From Planotetraspora silvatica (lineage in GTDB: Bacteria; Actinomycetota; Actinomycetes; Streptosporangiales; Streptosporangiaceae), in NCBI RefSeq assembly GCF_016863315.1, contig NZ_BOOQ01000001.1:21345-85344 (forward strand): a DNA stretch of 64,000 bases, read 5' to 3'. Within the stretch, counting starts at the first letter, position 1, and each line of letters begins with the position of its first letter. Position numbers and translations under genes: made by a program. The notes under the pieces are model-generated. The model was not told the DNA's origin. It did not search any database and saw only the letters and a list, made by a program, of their open reading frames with translations. This document shows, piece after piece, positions 61,086 through 64,000 of this stretch.

Positions 61086-62180
61086 TCAGACGGGCAGATG
61101 CCAGCCGCGCTCGCGCAGGCCGTCCGCCAGCGCGGCCGCCGCCTCCGGCTGGACGTAAAGCTCCGCCGCGCCGAGAGGCAGGCCGGGAGCGTGCTCCAGC
61201 CGGATGTCCTCGATGTTGACGCCGGTCTCCCCCGCCGCCTGCACGAGGCGGGCGAGCTCGCCGGGGCGGTCGCCGATGACGACCTGGACGACGGTGTACG
61301 TGCGGGCAGGGCCGCCGTGCTTGCCGGGGATCCTGCCCGTCCCCCGGACGCCGCGTTCGAGCAGTTCGGTGACTCCCCCGACGGCCGTGCCCTCACCCGC
61401 GAACGCGCGCAACGAGCCGGCCACGGCGGAAAGGTCGGCCACCACGGCCTCCAGGACCTCGGCGACCGGGACGGCGTTGCCCGCCAGGATCCCGGTCCAC
61501 AACGACGGATCACCCGCCGCGATGCGCGTGACGTCCCGAACGCCCTGCCCGGACAGGCCGAGCGCGGTGTCCGACGCTTCCGACAACCGCGCGGCCACCG
61601 CCGCCGCGGTGACGTGCGGCGCGTGGGAGATGACCGCGACGGCCCGGTCGTGCTCCTCCGCGCCGATCCGTACGGCGTTCCCGCCGCACAGCGTGACCAG
61701 CTCCTGGACCGTCTCCAGCGCCTCCGCCGTGTTCTCCGCCGACGGGCACAGGGCCCACGGGCGGCCGAGGAACAGGTCGGCCCGCGCGGCCGCGGGCCCC
61801 GACCGCTCCCGCCCCGCGAGAGGATGCCCGGCCACGTAGGTCGACAGATCGCAGCCCAGCTGCACGGCCTGGCCCAGCGGAAGGACCTTGACGCTGGCGA
61901 CGTCGGTGTAGACCCTGGCCGCGTCGTTCTTCTGCAGGTCGAGCAGCTGCTGCGCGACGTATCGCGGGGGCACGGCGATGATGGCCAGGTCCACGGTGCG
62001 GTCGGACGGCCACTCCTCCCCCGCGCCGAGTTCGCGGGCGAGCCGTACGGCCGCCGCGTCGCGGTCGGCGAGGAAGACCCGCACTCCCCGCTGGCGGAGC
62101 GCGAGGGCGATCGATGTGCCGATCAGCCCGGTTCCGACGACGACAACGCTGCCGATCGTCGCACCCTCGATGGGAGTCAT
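61086..62180 (-). CDS. tyrA: Prephenate dehydrogenase with ACT domain
   Basis: 364 residues. It makes 4-hydroxyphenylpyruvate for tyrosine. The NAD-binding fold begins VVVVGTGLIGTSIALALRQR; catalytic-region motifs are VAGHPLAGRERSG and VISHAPHVTAAAVA. The last 80 residues form an ACT domain (VQVVIGDRPGELARLVQAAG), the likely site of feedback control. It follows aroH on the same strand with a 51-bp gap, joining the two shikimate-branch steps. Confidence 0.95.
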   Translation of the reverse strand: MTPIEGATIGSVVVVGTGLIGTSIALALRQRGVRVFLADRDAAAVRLARELGAGEEWPSDRTVDLAIIAVPPRYVAQQLLDLQKNDAARVYTDVASVKVLPLGQAVQLGCDLSTYVAGHPLAGRERSGPAAARADLFLGRPWALCPSAENTAEALETVQELVTLCGGNAVRIGAEEHDRAVAVISHAPHVTAAAVAARLSEASDTALGLSGQGVRDVTRIAAGDPSLWTGILAGNAVPVAEVLEAVVADLSAVAGSLRAFAGEGTAVGGVTELLERGVRGTGRIPGKHGGPARTYTVVQVVIGDRPGELARLVQAAGETGVNIEDIRLEHAPGLPLGAAELYVQPEAAAALADGLRERGWHLPV

Positions 62181-62231
62181 GGTCCTCGTCGTCCTAGCGT
62201 GCCTTCTCGTCCGGGCGGACGGCCGCGCCGG

Positions 62232-62591
62232 TCACTGAGCGATGTCCACCCGCAGGGCGACCGCGCCCCGCAGGTACACGTGCTGGATGTCCTGGCGGGG
62301 GCGGTCGGTCTCCACGTGAGCCATCAGGCGCACCACCCGCGGCAGCGCGCCCGGCACGGCGATCTCCGAGGCGCACAGCAGAGGCACATCGTGGAACCCC
62401 AGCTTGCGCGCCGCGAGAGCGGGGAACTCCGCGGTCAGGTCAGGCGTCGCCGTGAAGATCACACTGATGACGTCGTCGGTCGTGAGCCTGTTGCGCTCCA
62501 TCACCGCGGTCACCAGCTCGGTCGTCCCCGCGATGATCGAGTTCCGATCGTCGCCGTCGACCTGGATGGCTCCGCGGACGGCCCGGACCAT
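62232..62591 (-). CDS. aroH: Chorismate mutase, AroH type
   Basis: 119 residues, the normal length of the trimeric AroH class. Active-site pieces are VRAVRGAIQV (Arg7 region), DVPLLCASEIAVPGALPRVV (Cys and Glu) and RLMAHVE. It turns chorismate into prephenate, the substrate of the downstream prephenate dehydrogenase. No regulatory domain is attached. Confidence 0.95.
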   Translation of the reverse strand: MVRAVRGAIQVDGDDRNSIIAGTTELVTAVMERNRLTTDDVISVIFTATPDLTAEFPALAARKLGFHDVPLLCASEIAVPGALPRVVRLMAHVETDRPRQDIQHVYLRGAVALRVDIAQ

Positions 62592-62703
62592 GTCGTTCCC
62601 CTCCCACCAGTCTGGAGAGACGGGCGCGGTCCACCGCGCCCATCACTGTGACCTCCCAGGACATTGTGCCCGACTCGCGAAGTTCGCCGCCGGACGGGCC
62701 AGG

Positions 62704-64000
62704 TTAGAGGCCCACCGCCGAGTAGAGGTCGCCGACCTCCTGGACGGTCAGAGTCCGGATCGTGCCCGGCTTGAGACGGCCCAGCTTGACCGGGCCGAAC
62801 TCGATGCGGGCCAGGTCGATCACCCGGTGGCCGGACGCCTCGAGCAGCCGCCTGACGATGTGCTTGCGCCCCTCGTGCAGGATGATCTCGACGAGCGCCT
62901 GCTGGCCGTGCTCCTGGACGATGTTGAACTCGTCGACCTTGGCCAGGCCGTCCTCGAGCTCGATGCCCTTGCGGAGCACCCGGTGCAGGTCGCGCGGGAC
63001 GGGACCGGGCACCTTGGCCCAGTACTTCTTCTGCACGCCGTAACTCGGGTGGGTCAGGCGGTGCGCCAGCTCCCCGTCGTTGGTGAAAAGCAGCAGGCCC
63101 TCGGTCTCGGTGTCCAGCCGGCCCACGTGGAACAGCCGCGTGGTGAGGTCCTGGACGTAGTCCTGGAGGCACGGACGGCCGTCCGGGTCCTCCATGGTGC
63201 TCACGACGCCGATCGGCTTGTTCAGCGCGTAGTAGACGAGCTCGGGCGAGGTCGGAATGCGCTTGCCGTCGACATGGATGACCTGCTTGACCGGGTCGAC
63301 CCGCGCCCCGAACCTGCGGACCACCTGACCGTCGACCGTGACCCTGCCGTCGCCGATCATCTCCTCGCAGGCCCGGCGGCTGGCGATGCCGGCCTGGGCG
63401 AGGACCTTCTGCAGCCGCTCGCCGCCCGGCACCTCTGTGGTGTCGCGCTCGTCGACGTAGTCCCTGTCGTAGAAGTCCGGGTCGCGCAGCGGCTGCCGGG
63501 ACGTCTTGAACGGGTTGTCGCCGGCCTTCCCCGCCCCGCCGCCGCGGGCTCCTCCTGCCGGGGCGCCACCCCGTGTTCCGTACGGCTTGGCCTCGGGCCT
63601 GCCCCCGCCGCGCGGCGCACCGGAGCCTCCACGCAGCTCACGGCGCGAGCTGTCCCTGCCGAAACGGCCTCGGGAGCCACCGCTCCCGGCGCCGCCGGTC
63701 CGGCCTGCGCCCTCACGGCGAGCACCGTCACCGCCGATCGTCTGAACCTCGTCCGACCGGTCGTCCTTACGGCCAAACCCGGTGCGGGTGCCACCGCGGT
63801 CGGCGCGGAATCCCGGCCGTCCCTGTGCGGAGGGACGGCCGTCGTCACGCCGGTCACCACGCCAGTCACGCTGATCACGCCGGTCGCGTCCGCCGTCCCG
63901 GTTGTCCGCGCGGGCGTCGTCGCGACGGGGGGCGTAGCCGCGCTCGTCGCGGCCGCGGTCGGATCCGCGATCAGGCGCGCCAGGACCACGGCCGAAGCCG
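62704..64000 (-). CDS. rluB: RsuA/RluB-type pseudouridine synthase with long basic N-terminal extension, 5' end beyond window
   Basis: The frame is open from the right edge to the stop at 62704; an internal GTG at 63432 starts just at the conserved core but has no special claim. The core has an S4 domain (ERLQKVLAQAGIASRRACEE) and the synthase motif with catalytic Asp, LFHVGRLDTETEGLLLFTND. About 190 visible upstream codons encode an Arg/Gly/Asp-rich disordered tail (for example GGRDRRDQRDWRGDRRDDGR), probably RNA-binding. It modifies 23S rRNA and heads the aroH-tyrA-cmk-der neighbourhood. Confidence 0.87.
   Translation of the reverse strand, partial: GFGRGPGAPDRGSDRGRDERGYAPRRDDARADNRDGGRDRRDQRDWRGDRRDDGRPSAQGRPGFRADRGGTRTGFGRKDDRSDEVQTIGGDGARREGAGRTGGAGSGGSRGRFGRDSSRRELRGGSGAPRGGGRPEAKPYGTRGGAPAGGARGGGAGKAGDNPFKTSRQPLRDPDFYDRDYVDERDTTEVPGGERLQKVLAQAGIASRRACEEMIGDGRVTVDGQVVRRFGARVDPVKQVIHVDGKRIPTSPELVYYALNKPIGVVSTMEDPDGRPCLQDYVQDLTTRLFHVGRLDTETEGLLLFTNDGELAHRLTHPSYGVQKKYWAKVPGPVPRDLHRVLRKGIELEDGLAKVDEFNIVQEHGQQALVEIILHEGRKHIVRRLLEASGHRVIDLARIEFGPVKLGRLKPGTIRTLTVQEVGDLYSAVGL

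Overview
The window comes from a high-GC actinobacterium. Evidence is strong GC bias at third codon positions, frequent GTG and TTG starts, F420-type oxidoreductases, a Smr/PucR/ANTAR/MEDS/SpoIIE protein repertoire, and the core order pseudouridine synthase - aroH - tyrA - cmk - der. A member of the Streptosporangiales is the best guess, but no rRNA marker is present to prove it.

Layout. 1-2 kb: a partial gentisate 1,2-dioxygenase, divergent from a regulator carrying two MarR domains in one chain. 2-8.8 kb: an accessory stretch with a membrane protein, a relaxase/MobC pair with a candidate oriT, a beta-helix-like membrane protein and a lipoprotein. 8.8-19.9 kb: a glycan-use cluster (two LacI repressors, a secreted sialidase-fold hydrolase with lectin modules, a sugar ABC importer, a GH42 beta-galactosidase) with paired palindromic operators in front of the GH42-led operon. 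20.5 kb: tRNA-Pro(GGG), with integrase-arm-like repeats on its 3' side. It could be the attachment end of the accessory region.

20.7-31.2 kb: an HTH protein, a small locus of membrane and acidic proteins with a shared domain, a type II NADH dehydrogenase, then a dense partner-switching stress module: anti-sigma kinase, SigB/F-type sigma factor, STAS antagonist, GAF-ANTAR regulator, SpoIIE-type phosphatase with altered metal ligands, MEDS-STAS and MEDS-HATPase proteins. 31.3-38.8 kb: a glycosyltransferase, the proline catabolic locus (PucR regulator, proline dehydrogenase, P5C dehydrogenase), a GNAT enzyme and two flavin/F420-type oxidoreductases.

38.8-45.1 kb: the most unusual region. Two intergenic arrays of a 53-bp unit, each made of a direct half followed by an inverted half, flank a block holding a ThDP enzyme, a cyclase-family hydrolase and dhaKLM. 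The 53-bp spacing is exact within every half-array, and the units share two conserved blocks. I recognise no described family for them.

45.3-64 kb: a large subtilase, a CBS protein, a phosphopantetheinyl transferase, a CDF transporter, a MarR regulator, an LprG-like lipoprotein with a P55-like MFS exporter, a two-component system, der, cmk, a MerR/MMPL pair, tyrA, aroH and a pseudouridine synthase with a long Arg/Gly/Asp-rich N-terminal extension running off the right edge.
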